This document shows positions 1-8,816 of a stretch of 23,389 nucleotides of DNA, in pieces. Every line of letters begins with the position of its first letter. Within the stretch, counting starts at the first letter, position 1. Made by a program: the position numbers and the translations under genes. The notes beneath the pieces are model-generated. The model was not told the DNA's origin. It searched no databases and worked only from the letters and a program-made list of their open reading frames with translations. This DNA comes from Ramicandelaber brevisporus (Eukaryota; Kickxellomycota; Ramicandelaberales; Ramicandelaberaceae), in the NCBI GenBank assembly GCA_025201865.1, contig MU602705.1, positions 40,695 through 64,083 on the forward strand, in the 5' to 3' direction.

Positions 1-446
1 CCGACTTCGGGACTAGAAAATGACACCGTGAACGAACCATCGGCTTGATTATCATACTCCACAGAGCCGCTCACTGGCAACTCTGGATCAGCATCCAGCA
101 CCAGATTACACCTTTTATGTCGCGCAAATCCAACATCGTGCAGAGAACTGTCGCTCGAATAGTGCCGAATCTTGAACATGACTCCTTCAGCAGTGAACTT
201 GGCTCGCACCAATTCGTCATGGCCGGGACTGCCGTAGAATCCAATCGAGGATTCGTGCCAAGTCAGCGCACTGTAGCTGGCGTCTCCAAGTGCTCCAAAG
301 TACAGAATTGGCTCGTCGTTTGCTGGGTCGAGCAGGGAGTAGCACTGTGCCTTGCTGTCGAGCACATACTTAGGCAAGCCCGCAGCAAACACTGCCACCG
401 CAAAAGTGCAGAGAACAGAGACAGCGAACGATATTCTCGGCACCAT
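1..446 (-). CDS. Secreted protein of unknown function, C-terminus missing at window edge
   Basis: An open frame on the minus strand runs from an ATG at 446-444 to the left edge without a stop, giving 148 residues. Residues 1-23 form a clear signal peptide: a short basic start (MVPR), a hydrophobic core (VSVLCTFAVAVF) and an AAG cleavage region. The mature part is acidic to neutral, rich in Ser, Asp and aromatic residues, and has two cysteines (in QCYS and KRCN) that could form a disulfide. No transmembrane segment follows the signal, so secretion or wall association is inferred. I do not recognise a family. The gene lies tandem to the IF2 gene, whose stop is 293 bp upstream of this start. The missing C-terminus could hold a GPI anchor or another domain. 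Confidence 0.7.
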   Translation of the reverse strand, partial: MVPRISFAVSVLCTFAVAVFAAGLPKYVLDSKAQCYSLLDPANDEPILYFGALGDASYSALTWHESSIGFYGSPGHDELVRAKFTAEGVMFKIRHYSSDSSLHDVGFARHKRCNLVLDADPELPVSGSVEYDNQADGSFTVSFSSPEV

Positions 447-599
447 TTTTTTCTGACGCCTGGCAGCAGAGCAAAGAGTAAGAAAGGTGGTAGTGAGTGA
501 CAGTGAACAGAAGGAAAGAGGAAGGAGGAAGGACGAGGAGGAATGGAGGCTGCACAGTTTGGAGTTGGTTCCCAGTCAACTCGTATGAGCTTCAGATTG

Positions 600-628
600 T
601 CTCACAGCTGGCCATTCAGGCTGTGAGA
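600..628. repeat. Perfect 9-bp inverted repeat with 11-nt spacer
   Basis: TCTCACAGC at 600-608 is matched by GCTGTGAGA at 620-628. It lies in the 293-bp spacer (447-739) between the IF2 stop and the secreted-protein start. It could be a palindromic factor site or an RNA hairpin in a transcript end. A TGATGTCAC motif follows at 639-647. I see no gene in this spacer. Confidence 0.5.
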
Positions 629-739
629 GCAAAATAAGTGATGTCACTGTTGTGTGAAAGAATACTGTGGTGAAATCGGGAGGATTAATTGACTTTCTAT
701 TCAAACGGATGAATGAGATGTGTTTAATAGCTTAATAAT

Positions 740-3385
740 TTAAGTCAGCTGCGCTGGGACACTCTTTTCTTCTATCGACTGGATGATATCGCCTGACTTG
801 ATAGTGTCGAATCCATCAATCATAATACCGCAATCCGAACCGTTGCCAACCTCTGTGACAACCTTCTTCACTATTCTCAGTGCAGCCAACTTGCCCTCAA
901 ACACCGCTTTGCCGTTTCTCAATACTTTGATTGGTCTATCGTTCTTGATCACACCGTTACTGACTTTACATCCAGCCACTGGCACTTGATCACCCTTCTT
1001 GTGACCTTTGACGTCCAAACTGCCCGATAAAGTGATCTCAAACACCTGGATCACATTGGCTTCGCCCTTGACCTCGCGTTCAATCACTGGATCCAACAGG
1101 CCAGCAAGCATGTCTTTGATATCGTCCATCAAGTGATAAATTACATTGTACGACTTGACATTGACACCTGCAGATTGAGCCTGTTTTTGAACCGGCTTTC
1201 CACACTTTGTCTTGAAACAAATGACGGTTGCCTGACTGCTTTGTGCCAGAGTCACATCCGAATCCACAATATCGCCAACACCAACCGAGATGATACGAGG
1301 TTTGGCGCGCTTATAGGGCATTGCATTCAGTGCATCAACAATAGCCTCGATACTGCCACTAACATCACCCTTGATGACCAAATTCAAGAAGCGTGGACCA
1401 CCTGTGTATCCACCCTTGGCGGCGCTGCCACTATTGCTGCTGCTGTTGTTTGTAGCAGCGGTATCCTCGTTGGAGTTGGCAGATGCAGAGGTAGCCTTTA
1501 TAGTGTATTCACTAGACTTTCCATCAAATTTCATTCTTTCCAATAAATCCAATCTTCTCTTTTCGCTGATGGCCTTGACCTCTTGAACCATGTCAACTCT
1601 TCTCTGATGTTCTTTACGAGCACTGATTACCTGCTTAGCCTGAGACTCACCCTTGGTTGCTTGCAATGCAACTTCGCCTGCATTAGGCAAAGAATCCCAT
1701 CCGCTTAATCTCACAGGTGTTCCTGGTAGAGCTTCCTTGACAGTTTGATTCAAGTCATTAACCATTGAGCGTACTCTGCACCATGTTGTACCTGCCACCA
1801 GTATATCTCCATTCTTCAGTGTGCCTCTCTTTACTAATGCTGTGGCCTGGTTTCCAATGCCCTTCTGGACAGATGACTCCAAAATTGCAGCTTCAACCAT
1901 TCCATCTTGCTCAGCTCTCATGTCGTTAATTTCAGCCAGTGCCACAACTGTTTCAATCAAATTGTCAATTCCTGTGTTCTTTAATGCTGAGATTTCAACA
2001 GCTGGAACATCACCTCCCAAGTCTTCCAGTTGAATTCCATGGCTCATCAAGTCATATTTGATCCGCTCAGTGTTAACGCCTGGCTTGTCGCACTTGTTAA
2101 TTGCTACAATCATTGGCACTCCTGCACGCTGAGCGTGTTTGATTGCTTCGATAGTCTGGGGCATCACTCCATCATCTGCAGCTACAACCAGAATGACTAT
2201 ATCTGTACAATTTGCACCTCGGGCTCTCATGGCCTGGAAGGCAGAATGGCCCGGCGTGTCTATAAATGTAATTGTGGATATGCTGCTATTGTTGCTGTTA
2301 GAAAGAGGAACTACAAATGCACCGATATGCTGAGTGATTCCACCAGATTCAGTGTCAACTATGCGTGATTTTCTCAATGTATCCAGCAATGTAGTTTTGC
2401 CGTGATCAACATGTCCCATAATGGTGACCACTGGTGGTCGTGATGGAATCTGAGACAAATCAGTAGGCTGAGGACGTGGCACAAGTATATTTTCATCGTT
2501 TTCGCTGGTAGATGACTGCTGCTGCGACTGCGACTGTTGATTAGATTCCGTAGGCAGTATTGGAGTGATTCCATATTCCAGTACAATAGCACCGGCATCA
2601 TCTGCACACAAGATGGTGTCATTTCTAGCCGCACCTTCTTCACGCAACATTCCCATTCTAACTATCTTTCGCAACAGTGAATTGCTATTAATCCCAAGCA
2701 AATCTGCCAGCATACTAACTGTAACTGCATCTGGAATCACCACTTGTGAGATATCCTTCGGTCTATCTGGTCGTTTCGATGAATTCTTGCTTGTTGATGA
2801 TTTCGAGGATGACTGGTGATACTGCTGCTGCTGTCGCTGATGACGCTCTTGCTTACGTTGGCGCTCCAGTTGGTCTTTATTTGCAGCCATTCTCTCCGTA
2901 TCACGCTTCATCCGTGACCACTTTGATTCTACTCCACCACCACCACCACCACCAATCGCATTGCCGTCACTGTTCTTGGCTGGAATAGCAATGTCGTGGT
3001 CACGTGGCGGTTTCATTCCGCTTGGTGGACGTGCATTCTGGCGTGGTGCAAATGGCTTGAATCCTGTTGCATTACCACTACCACCACTGCCAGTAGCTGG
3101 CGGTCTACGGAACCTGTCACCACCACCACCACCACCACCTTGTCTCTGCTGTCCACTGCCAGGCTTGTCATTCAGTCGCTTGCCGGCAAAATTACCGCGT
3201 CTATCGCCACCATTGCCACGGTCGCCAGAGTTGCTGCTGTTGCTACCACTGCTGTAACTACCACTGCCACTGCCACTGCTACTACTGGTGAATCTCAGCT
3301 GTCCGTATGCCGTTCCAAGTGATAGTATCCGAGCAGTTTGCCTGCCACTGCCTCCAGCTGCTGCCAATCTCGAAACACTCAGCAT
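740..3385 (-). CDS. MTIF2: Mitochondrial translation initiation factor IF-2
   Basis: This GTPase brings initiator tRNA to the small mitochondrial ribosomal subunit. The start is the ATG at 3385, giving 881 residues. The open frame continues 31 codons upstream but only to a GTG, and that extension lacks the presequence. Residues 1-35 ([12 protein letters not shown]...) are basic, Ala/Ser-rich and free of acidic residues, as expected for mitochondrial import. Residues 36-210 are low complexity, with Gly runs from CCA/CAC trinucleotide repeats, followed by a charged Arg/Gln-rich stretch. An IF2_N-like domain is at about 213-274. The G domain has GHVDHGKT (324-331), [14 protein letters not shown] (376-380), NKCD (430-433) and SALK (466-469). 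Elongation-factor-like domains and the C-terminal IF2 domain follow. It is longer than the animal protein (about 730), mostly through the N-terminal repeats. It faces the AAA ATPase gene across 86 bp. Confidence 0.95.
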   Translation of the reverse strand: MLSVSRLAAAGGSGRQTARILSLGTAYGQLRFTSSSSGSGSGSYSSGSNSSNSGDRGNGGDRRGNFAGKRLNDKPGSGQQRQGGGGGGGDRFRRPPATGSGGSGNATGFKPFAPRQNARPPSGMKPPRDHDIAIPAKNSDGNAIGGGGGGGVESKWSRMKRDTERMAANKDQLERQRKQERHQRQQQQYHQSSSKSSTSKNSSKRPDRPKDISQVVIPDAVTVSMLADLLGINSNSLLRKIVRMGMLREEGAARNDTILCADDAGAIVLEYGITPILPTESNQQSQSQQQSSTSENDENILVPRPQPTDLSQIPSRPPVVTIMGHVDHGKTTLLDTLRKSRIVDTESGGITQHIGAFVVPLSNSNNSSISTITFIDTPGHSAFQAMRARGANCTDIVILVVAADDGVMPQTIEAIKHAQRAGVPMIVAINKCDKPGVNTERIKYDLMSHGIQLEDLGGDVPAVEISALKNTGIDNLIETVVALAEINDMRAEQDGMVEAAILESSVQKGIGNQATALVKRGTLKNGDILVAGTTWCRVRSMVNDLNQTVKEALPGTPVRLSGWDSLPNAGEVALQATKGESQAKQVISARKEHQRRVDMVQEVKAISEKRRLDLLERMKFDGKSSEYTIKATSASANSNEDTAATNNSSSNSGSAAKGGYTGGPRFLNLVIKGDVSGSIEAIVDALNAMPYKRAKPRIISVGVGDIVDSDVTLAQSSQATVICFKTKCGKPVQKQAQSAGVNVKSYNVIYHLMDDIKDMLAGLLDPVIEREVKGEANVIQVFEITLSGSLDVKGHKKGDQVPVAGCKVSNGVIKNDRPIKVLRNGKAVFEGKLAALRIVKKVVTEVGNGSDCGIMIDGFDTIKSGDIIQSIEEKSVPAQLT
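2935..2954. repeat. (CCA)n microsatellite inside the IF2 gene
   Basis: A run of CCA units encodes a polyglycine tract on the minus strand. A similar run lies at 3118-3139. Both are in the low-complexity N-terminal part of IF2 and are likely to vary in length between strains. Confidence 0.7.
3118..3139. repeat. (CAC)n microsatellite inside the IF2 gene
   Basis: About seven CAC units encode a second polyglycine tract on the minus strand, in the linker between the mitochondrial presequence and the IF2_N domain. Confidence 0.7.
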
Positions 3386-3471
3386 CTTTACACCTGATCC
3401 AAGCTTTTCGTTTCTACTTTTTGTGTGTGAATTTTTTTTGTCACTTCTTGAGATTCGTGAGCTCAATCGAG
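3386..3471. promoter_or_regulatory. 86-bp bidirectional promoter region, IF2 / AAA ATPase
   Basis: The two start codons diverge from this short spacer, so both core promoters and both 5' leaders must lie here or inside the opposing coding regions. It contains T-rich stretches and no TATA box that I can see. The tightness of the spacing makes co-regulation possible, but this is inference. Confidence 0.45.
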
Positions 3472-5385
3472 ATGCCACTGACTGTTTGCGAGGTTGGCAG
3501 ACGGCCTGATCAAGTGCCGATTCCCGTGACTTCGAAGGCAGTTGAAGGTGGTAGGATATGGAGTAGACTGGATTGGACGGATACGATTAGACGACAGCTT
3601 CTTAGAAGGCAGGTGCGTGTTGGCGATCAAGTTGATCTGCTCGTGTTTGGTTCGAAGCGCACCATTGAGATTGTTGATATTGATGACGACAAAACGAGTT
3701 CCAAAGACATTAAGATTGAGATTGTAGTCATACCTGAATCGGTTAGCAAGCATACAGCGAGTCCAGTTAGTCATGAGACCCATTTGGTGGCACAGCTGTC
3801 AGCACTCGTCTATCAGCAGCTACTCAAGCCTGAACTGAACGAGCGATTGGGCATTTCGCCAGCTCGGGCAGTACTCATAAGCGGTCCACATGGTTCTGGA
3901 CGCCACACTCTGCTGTGCTCTGCTCTAGCCGAACTCAAACAAACAGTTCCTGTCATCGAGCTCAACTTGTCTGAAACTTTGGAGTGCTATTCAGACTACG
4001 ATACATTTGGCACGAATCAGCCGCATGCTCTGTTTGCTGATACAAACGAACGTATCCAGTTGATTGGCGGCTCAGTAATAGTCCTCGTTAATGATATTGA
4101 CATGTTGGCAAAGAACTCAAGTTTGGTTGATTCAGAGGTTGCAACCACTTTGGCAAAATCATTTGGTGAATGGGTCATCTCGGACTCGTTAAAAAGGACA
4201 TTGGTTGTGGCACTTTCCGACGACGCTAGCAAGCTGCCGGCTCATCTACGAGATCCTACAGTGTTTGCACGGACATTTACAATGTCAATCCCATCACAGA
4301 CTCAGCGGAAACAAATCATCAGCCAATCGTGTCTCCAGCATGGTCATTTATCGAGTATTTGTAATGAGATTGTCGATCATCTGGCTCCATTGACTGCCGG
4401 ATTTGTGCCTGGTGATTTTGTGCGATTATTTAGCGAACAAACACGTTCTCTCCAGCGAATGAATCTGCTCTCAGCATTGGCGCCAGGTAGTAGTAATGGT
4501 GGTATCAATAGTAGTAATAATAATGTATTGGATGCGATGCGTGGTTTCAGAGCTGCGCTCGAACTAGTCAGTCCATCCCAGCTAGTTGGATTTGAAGCAT
4601 CAATTCCCAAGCGCTCGTGGACTGATATTGGCGGTTATTCTGCTCTCATCTCTCGCATTCGCCAAACGCTCGCTCTGATCCAATCGCCTCTCTCCAATCA
4701 CCAAGCGCTCGGCATTTCACCACCGCGTGGCATTCTCTTACACGGAGCAAGTGGCTGTGGCAAGACTCTTATTGCACACGCCATTGCCAACTCCACTGGC
4801 TTGTCAGTTCTCGAGGCGCGTCCGTTTGAGCTCTTGTCAATGTATCTCGGCGACACTGAAGCTAACATTCGGTCCTTGTTCAAAACTGCACGGCAAATGG
4901 CACCGTGCATAGTGTTGATGGACGAACTGGATGTGCTGGCGACAAAGCGCGAGACTGATTCAACAGCTAGCGATGGAGCCGGTGGATTGAATGAACGGAC
5001 ACTGAGCACATTGCTGAATGAGATGGACGGCGTACAAGACCGGAAAGGAGTGCTGATTGTAGGATGCACCAGTAGACTCGGCGCAGTGGATGAGGCTATC
5101 ATTAGACCCGGCAGATTTGATCTACTTCTTCATGTTGACTATCCAACTAGAGCTGACAGACGAGATATTCTGAGGATTCTCACAGCAGATGGCAAATACA
5201 GTGTTAATGAGTCAGAAGTTGACTTGGATAGAATTGCTGACATGACAGATGGGTTTACAGGCGCTGATTTGGATGCCATCTTGAGAGACGCGGCTGTTTC
5301 CACTCTTCGACGCGATTTAACAGCACAGTTCATCAACAACGATGCTATTTTGAATGCAATTAACGATTGGTACGAAGCCAATTAA
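3472..5385 (+). CDS. Double AAA+ ATPase, Afg2/SPATA5L1-like, with degenerate first module
   Basis: The first plausible ATG is at 3472, giving 637 residues. A longer open frame to 3307 runs into the opposing IF2 gene and was not used. The N-terminal 130 residues could be a Cdc48-N-like domain. Module D1 has GPHGSGRHT (138-146), where Arg replaces the P-loop Lys, and VNDID where Walker B should end in Asp-Glu. It is therefore unlikely to hydrolyse ATP. Module D2 begins at SWTDIGG (382-388) and is intact: GASGCGKT (425-432), LMDELD (Asp484, Glu485), a sensor region GCTSR, and arginines in RPGRFD (545-550). Similar double-ring ATPases unfold or extract proteins, as in ribosome maturation (Afg2) and peroxisomal receptor recycling (Pex1/Pex6). 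The DIGG, LNEMDG and RPGR context fits Afg2/AFG2B best, but a divergent Pex6-like origin is not excluded. The short length argues against full-size Pex proteins. Confidence 0.8.
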   Translation: MPLTVCEVGRRPDQVPIPVTSKAVEGGRIWSRLDWTDTIRRQLLRRQVRVGDQVDLLVFGSKRTIEIVDIDDDKTSSKDIKIEIVVIPESVSKHTASPVSHETHLVAQLSALVYQQLLKPELNERLGISPARAVLISGPHGSGRHTLLCSALAELKQTVPVIELNLSETLECYSDYDTFGTNQPHALFADTNERIQLIGGSVIVLVNDIDMLAKNSSLVDSEVATTLAKSFGEWVISDSLKRTLVVALSDDASKLPAHLRDPTVFARTFTMSIPSQTQRKQIISQSCLQHGHLSSICNEIVDHLAPLTAGFVPGDFVRLFSEQTRSLQRMNLLSALAPGSSNGGINSSNNNVLDAMRGFRAALELVSPSQLVGFEASIPKRSWTDIGGYSALISRIRQTLALIQSPLSNHQALGISPPRGILLHGASGCGKTLIAHAIANSTGLSVLEARPFELLSMYLGDTEANIRSLFKTARQMAPCIVLMDELDVLATKRETDSTASDGAGGLNERTLSTLLNEMDGVQDRKGVLIVGCTSRLGAVDEAIIRPGRFDLLLHVDYPTRADRRDILRILTADGKYSVNESEVDLDRIADMTDGFTGADLDAILRDAAVSTLRRDLTAQFINNDAILNAINDWYEAN

Positions 5386-5633
5386 ACATTAAATATGGCT
5401 TTTCATTCTGAAAAAAAATATGAACGATGTATATTGTGAATATTTAAGGAAGTTGTTTAGTTTGTTTTTAGCTAGTTTGCGAGTTAGTGAGCTAGCGAGT
5501 GAGTAAGTGATAGGATAATCTAGTAAAAATAACGAGATTTTTAAGAGATGGACGCAAGAATGTGGCATTAATTGTATTCTTTTTAAATGAAAAAATCATG
5601 AGATAGAAAGAGAGTATGCATGTAAAATGTTTA

Positions 5634-7067
5634 TTATGCATCCAAGACATCCTTAACAAACTCATATGTCCAAAAACTAACGCCAATGGCAGGTGCCACT
5701 TTAAGATAATTTGGCAACAATCCAACATACAAGGCACGCACACCACCTTCCGCCACAATGCTTTTAATGGCGTGGAATGTATTCTTATACTTGTAGCCAA
5801 CTGTAGCCATTGTGGTAACCTGCATTTTGCGTCTCAAAACATCCAGTGGATATGTACATGTCTGTGCAATTGATCCGGCAAGAGCTCCACACATTAATTT
5901 GTTGTAGCCAGTTGGTGATTTTTCGCCAGGCGGTGTGAAGTATTGGCGCAAAACTTCGTAGAATTGGAAGTTGAGTCCAATGTAAGGTGCAACACCAACC
6001 ATTGTTGGACCCAAGCCTCTAAATAGTGCACGCATTCCACCCTCTGTTTGATAGATCAGCTTTCCAGTTTCCCAGATGCCAGGCAGTTTAGGTATAATTG
6101 GCTTGCCATTTGGACCGAGCGGTCTATTTGGATCATTCAGTAGCTGGGCAGACATGATGGAAAGACGAGTGCGAATGATATCAAGGGGATAGGTTGCAGC
6201 CACTGAGCAGACACCGGCACATGCACCAGCTGTTAATCTCCGGGGTGTGTCCAGCTCAGTCTTGCCCGGTGCCATCAGTAGTCGCTTGAATTGCTCATAG
6301 GCTGCAAACTGCACAGCAGAATAGGGTACAATTCTAATGACATTGCTTCCATTTCCACGCATCATGCCTCTAATGCCTTCTTCATGCCACATCTTTTTGA
6401 GAGTTGGCCAAACGCCTCTATAATGATGAGATGCATCACCCATTTTGGGTCCTTGGATCTGGAACAGAATCTTCATTCTTTCCAAAGGACTAACTACGGT
6501 TCTGGACACACCACCTGCAGCGCCACCGGCGATCAAGTGCTTGAGCGGTCCAATATCCAGCTTTTCTCTCAAGATCTGCATCATTCCTTCGCTCTTGACC
6601 AGAGGCTCGAGCTGGATGGATTGTAGCCGCAATTCTTTTGCCAGATCTGCCAGTGTCGATATCAGCTGCAGTGAGTCAATCGCCACATGGGCTTCTCCTT
6701 CGCTGGTCGGAGGGAATAGTCGAACCTTGTGAGTTTCAACAAAGTTGGCAAAGTCGTCCAGTGTCATCTCGGAGCCTGAAGCGCCTCCAATGGCTGCCAG
6801 AATCTCCCGTGCCGTCTCTTCGCCAAACAGGGTCTGTGCTTCCTCAGATGCCTTGGTTGCCCACACCGCGTGTGGCTCCCGACTGACTGCGAGCTGATGA
6901 GCAGCCACGAGATCAGACACTGTTAAGCGGCCATCCTGGTTGTGGTCCAGCAGAGAGAAGGCGCTAATTGCAGCAGCGGCAGCAGTAGCAGCGGTAGGGG
7001 CGGTGGTAGCTGTTGCTGGACTGCTACTTGAGGAAGACGAAGACGAAGACGAAGAAGACGCTGACAT
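5634..7067 (-). CDS. Mitochondrial solute carrier with N-terminal EF-hand domain
   Basis: The protein is 477 residues with an ATG at 7067. After a polyserine/Ala-Thr start there is one canonical EF-hand loop (DHNQDGRLTVSD, 41-52), then a weaker second one around GSEMTLDDF, and an amphipathic linker. From about residue 175 there are three carrier repeats with signatures SPLERMK (193-199), YPLDIIR (293-299) and YPLDVLR (406-412), the standard six-helix inner-membrane fold. The layout matches the calcium-regulated ATP-Mg/phosphate carriers (SCaMC/Sal1), which usually have four EF-hands. The core motifs RGNGSNVIRIVPYSAVQF and GVAPYIGLNF remind me more of the SLC25A42/yeast YPR011C group (CoA or APS/PAPS carriers). 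The substrate is therefore open. An AATAAA on the minus strand lies just after the stop. The gene is convergent with the AAA ATPase, 248 bp apart. Confidence 0.88.
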   Translation of the reverse strand: MSASSSSSSSSSSSSSPATATTAPTAATAAAAAISAFSLLDHNQDGRLTVSDLVAAHQLAVSREPHAVWATKASEEAQTLFGEETAREILAAIGGASGSEMTLDDFANFVETHKVRLFPPTSEGEAHVAIDSLQLISTLADLAKELRLQSIQLEPLVKSEGMMQILREKLDIGPLKHLIAGGAAGGVSRTVVSPLERMKILFQIQGPKMGDASHHYRGVWPTLKKMWHEEGIRGMMRGNGSNVIRIVPYSAVQFAAYEQFKRLLMAPGKTELDTPRRLTAGACAGVCSVAATYPLDIIRTRLSIMSAQLLNDPNRPLGPNGKPIIPKLPGIWETGKLIYQTEGGMRALFRGLGPTMVGVAPYIGLNFQFYEVLRQYFTPPGEKSPTGYNKLMCGALAGSIAQTCTYPLDVLRRKMQVTTMATVGYKYKNTFHAIKSIVAEGGVRALYVGLLPNYLKVAPAIGVSFWTYEFVKDVLDA

Positions 7068-7436
7068 TGCTTCTCGAGTTTGGAGCGCCTTGTCTTCTTT
7101 TCTTTTTTTTTTTTGAAAATGAAGAGGATTGTTGAAATCTAAGGAGTCGAGTCGAAGATCAGCCTAATACAGTCCGAAACGAGAGCAGTGTGACACCGAT
7201 ATGCAGAGGGTTTGGAAGTCCCGCCCTCGAGTGCGGATCACGCGCGGGCGTGGTCGGAAGAAGAAGAAGAAGAGGGGAGGAGGATGGCGAAAACCACCTT
7301 GCCTTTCACATCCGAAGAAAGCCAAGCATGGCAGCATCTCCGCGATGGTAACAATTGGCCATATTCGAGACTGCTGATTTGCTGTAAGAAGAGAGAGGAA
7401 TACCACTTGCAATTCTGCTACCCTTCCGATCGAGAG

Positions 7437-7460
7437 TAAAAGATACAATAAAAGATACAA
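7437..7460. repeat. Exact tandem duplication of a 12-bp unit
   Basis: TAAAAGATACAA occurs twice in direct succession in the divergent spacer. No function is apparent. Confidence 0.6.
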
Positions 7461-7936
7461 ATAAGGATGACGAGTACATACACATCAAATGCAATCTGCG
7501 AGTAGAGTAGAGTGTGATTGCCGATCTGCATCAGCCGCGTCATTATACAAAGCCATTACCAGAATGATATCAGCAGATACTAACATGCAAAGCGGATAAG
7601 ATGATTACCAAAATCGTGCAGTGTTATCTTTCAATCAGCTCTTCCCCCTTTTTTTGATCTAGCTACTGCTTTGCTGTGTTTAACTATTGCACTTTTAGTA
7701 CGCAAACCTCGCTCCGAGCGAATGAGTGGCTAGCATTGCCCAGCATCATGTGACGTTGCTCTAACTGTTTAATTTGTCACGTCAAACCAAGTCACCCACT
7801 CCACCAAAGCGCGTCCGAGGGAGAATTCGGTCAGGTCGTGGGAGTCGTTTTCTTTTCCTTTCCCTTTCGACTCTCTGCTTCTTGTCGTACGAAAAGATCC
7901 TCCATCAGACGCACGTTTCGCACAAACCAACTCTAA

Positions 7937-7991
7937 CTACACGCACACTACACGCCAGCTAAACAACAACTACACGCAAACTACACGCTCA
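7937..7991 (+). repeat. 11-bp tandem array in the leader of the reductase gene
   Basis: There are five consecutive 11-bp units, four beginning CTACACGC (7937, 7948, 7970, 7981) and one degenerate (CTAAACAACAA at 7959). The array ends one base before the ATG at 7993. It probably forms much of the 5' untranslated leader. A regular 11-bp spacing also matches about one DNA helical turn, so a protein-binding array is another reading. Confidence 0.6.
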
Positions 7992-7992
7992 A

Positions 7993-8724
7993 ATGTCCTC
8001 ACCAGCAGCTATCCAGCGCGTTATCATCTACGGCGGCAGCGGTGCTCTCGGTTCATCCGTCGTCAAGTTCTTCGCCGCCAAGTCCTGGAACGTAATCTCC
8101 ATTGATATGCGCGCCAGCCCAACAACCGCCGGTGTCACTAGCATTGTCCTGAACGACAAGGAGTTCCCATCCACCGAAGCCACTGGCCAGTACCTCGTCT
8201 CTGAGGTTGGCGAGGCTCTTGGCGATGGCCAGAAGGCCGACGCTGTCATTTGCGTCGCTGGTGGCTTCGCCATGGGCAATGCTGCTTCCTTCGACATGCT
8301 GCGCAACTCTCAGTTCATGATTGACAACTCTATCAACACGTCGCTGCTTGCGTCGCATGTGGCTGCCAAGCACTTGAAGGAGAATGGATTGCTGGTGTTG
8401 ACTGGTGCTGCGTCGGCGCTTGGACCAACTCCTGCCCTGCTGGGCTACGGATTGAGCAAGGCGGCTGTGCACCATTTGACGGCAAGCTTGGCCGCTGAGG
8501 GAAGCGGTCTGCCAACTGGAGCTAAGGTTGCCGCCATCTTGCCAACTATGCTGGACACGCCGGCCAACCGGGATGCGATGCCAGGCGCGGACAAGTCGAG
8601 CTGGACGCCACTGGATGAGATTGCAGCCAAGTTGCACGAGTGGGCTGGCAAGCCACAGGATGTGAAGAATGCCGGCCTGTACCGCATCATTACCAAGGAT
8701 GGCTCCACCTCTTTCCAGCTTTAA
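7993..8724 (+). CDS. QDPR: Dihydropteridine reductase (short-chain dehydrogenase family)
   Basis: The enzyme uses NADH to reduce quinonoid dihydrobiopterin back to tetrahydrobiopterin, the cofactor of aromatic amino acid hydroxylases. The protein has 243 residues, close to the animal enzyme (244). The NAD-binding motif is GGSGALG (14-20) after a beta strand VIIYG. Asp38 in the SIDMR segment is placed to select NADH. CVAGGFAMGNA (87-97) and the catalytic Tyr152/Lys156 in YGLSK are present. The late motifs LPTMLDTPANR and SSWTPLDEIA are typical of QDPR rather than of general SDRs. The ATG at 7993 starts close to the glycine motif, so no targeting peptide is likely and the enzyme should be cytosolic. 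It is convergent with NDUFAF2, only 92 bp apart. Confidence 0.93.
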   Translation: MSSPAAIQRVIIYGGSGALGSSVVKFFAAKSWNVISIDMRASPTTAGVTSIVLNDKEFPSTEATGQYLVSEVGEALGDGQKADAVICVAGGFAMGNAASFDMLRNSQFMIDNSINTSLLASHVAAKHLKENGLLVLTGAASALGPTPALLGYGLSKAAVHHLTASLAAEGSGLPTGAKVAAILPTMLDTPANRDAMPGADKSSWTPLDEIAAKLHEWAGKPQDVKNAGLYRIITKDGSTSFQL

Positions 8725-8816
8725 TTGAATTAAACTCATAACCCAAATATTTAAAGATCATATTACTAGTTGTTGCTTATTGTTGTTACTGCTTTCTTCT
8801 TCTTCATGCTCATTGT

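Larger units (their letters stand above)
7068..7992. other. 925-bp divergent spacer, carrier / dihydropteridine reductase
   Basis: This region holds both promoters. Next to the carrier start it is T-rich. There is a GA-rich patch near 7258-7282. An exact 12-bp tandem duplication (TAAAAGATACAA, 7437-7460) follows. TGACGT and TCACGTCA motifs, resembling bZIP/CRE-type sites, lie near 7751-7783. A CT-rich stretch (about 7848-7885) and an 11-bp repeat array precede the reductase start. The short open frames here (up to about 98 codons) lack recognisable domains and I do not call them genes. Confidence 0.5.

Noticed and set aside
3307-3471. 55-codon upstream extension of the AAA ATPase frame
   Set aside because: It runs antisense to the IF2 coding region and has no domain content. 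The ATG at 3472 gives a sensible N-terminus.
3386-3478. 31-codon upstream extension of the IF2 frame
   Set aside because: It begins with GTG, not ATG, overlaps the first codons of the divergent AAA ATPase gene, and would hide the mitochondrial presequence that begins at the ATG at 3385.
7212-7439. 75-codon plus-strand frame in the spacer before QDPR
   Set aside because: It depends on a GA-rich repeat for length, has no recognisable domain, and overlaps a similar-length frame on the other strand.
8053-8739. 228-codon frame antisense to the dihydropteridine reductase gene
   Set aside because: It is a shadow of codon bias in a well-supported gene; no domains are visible.
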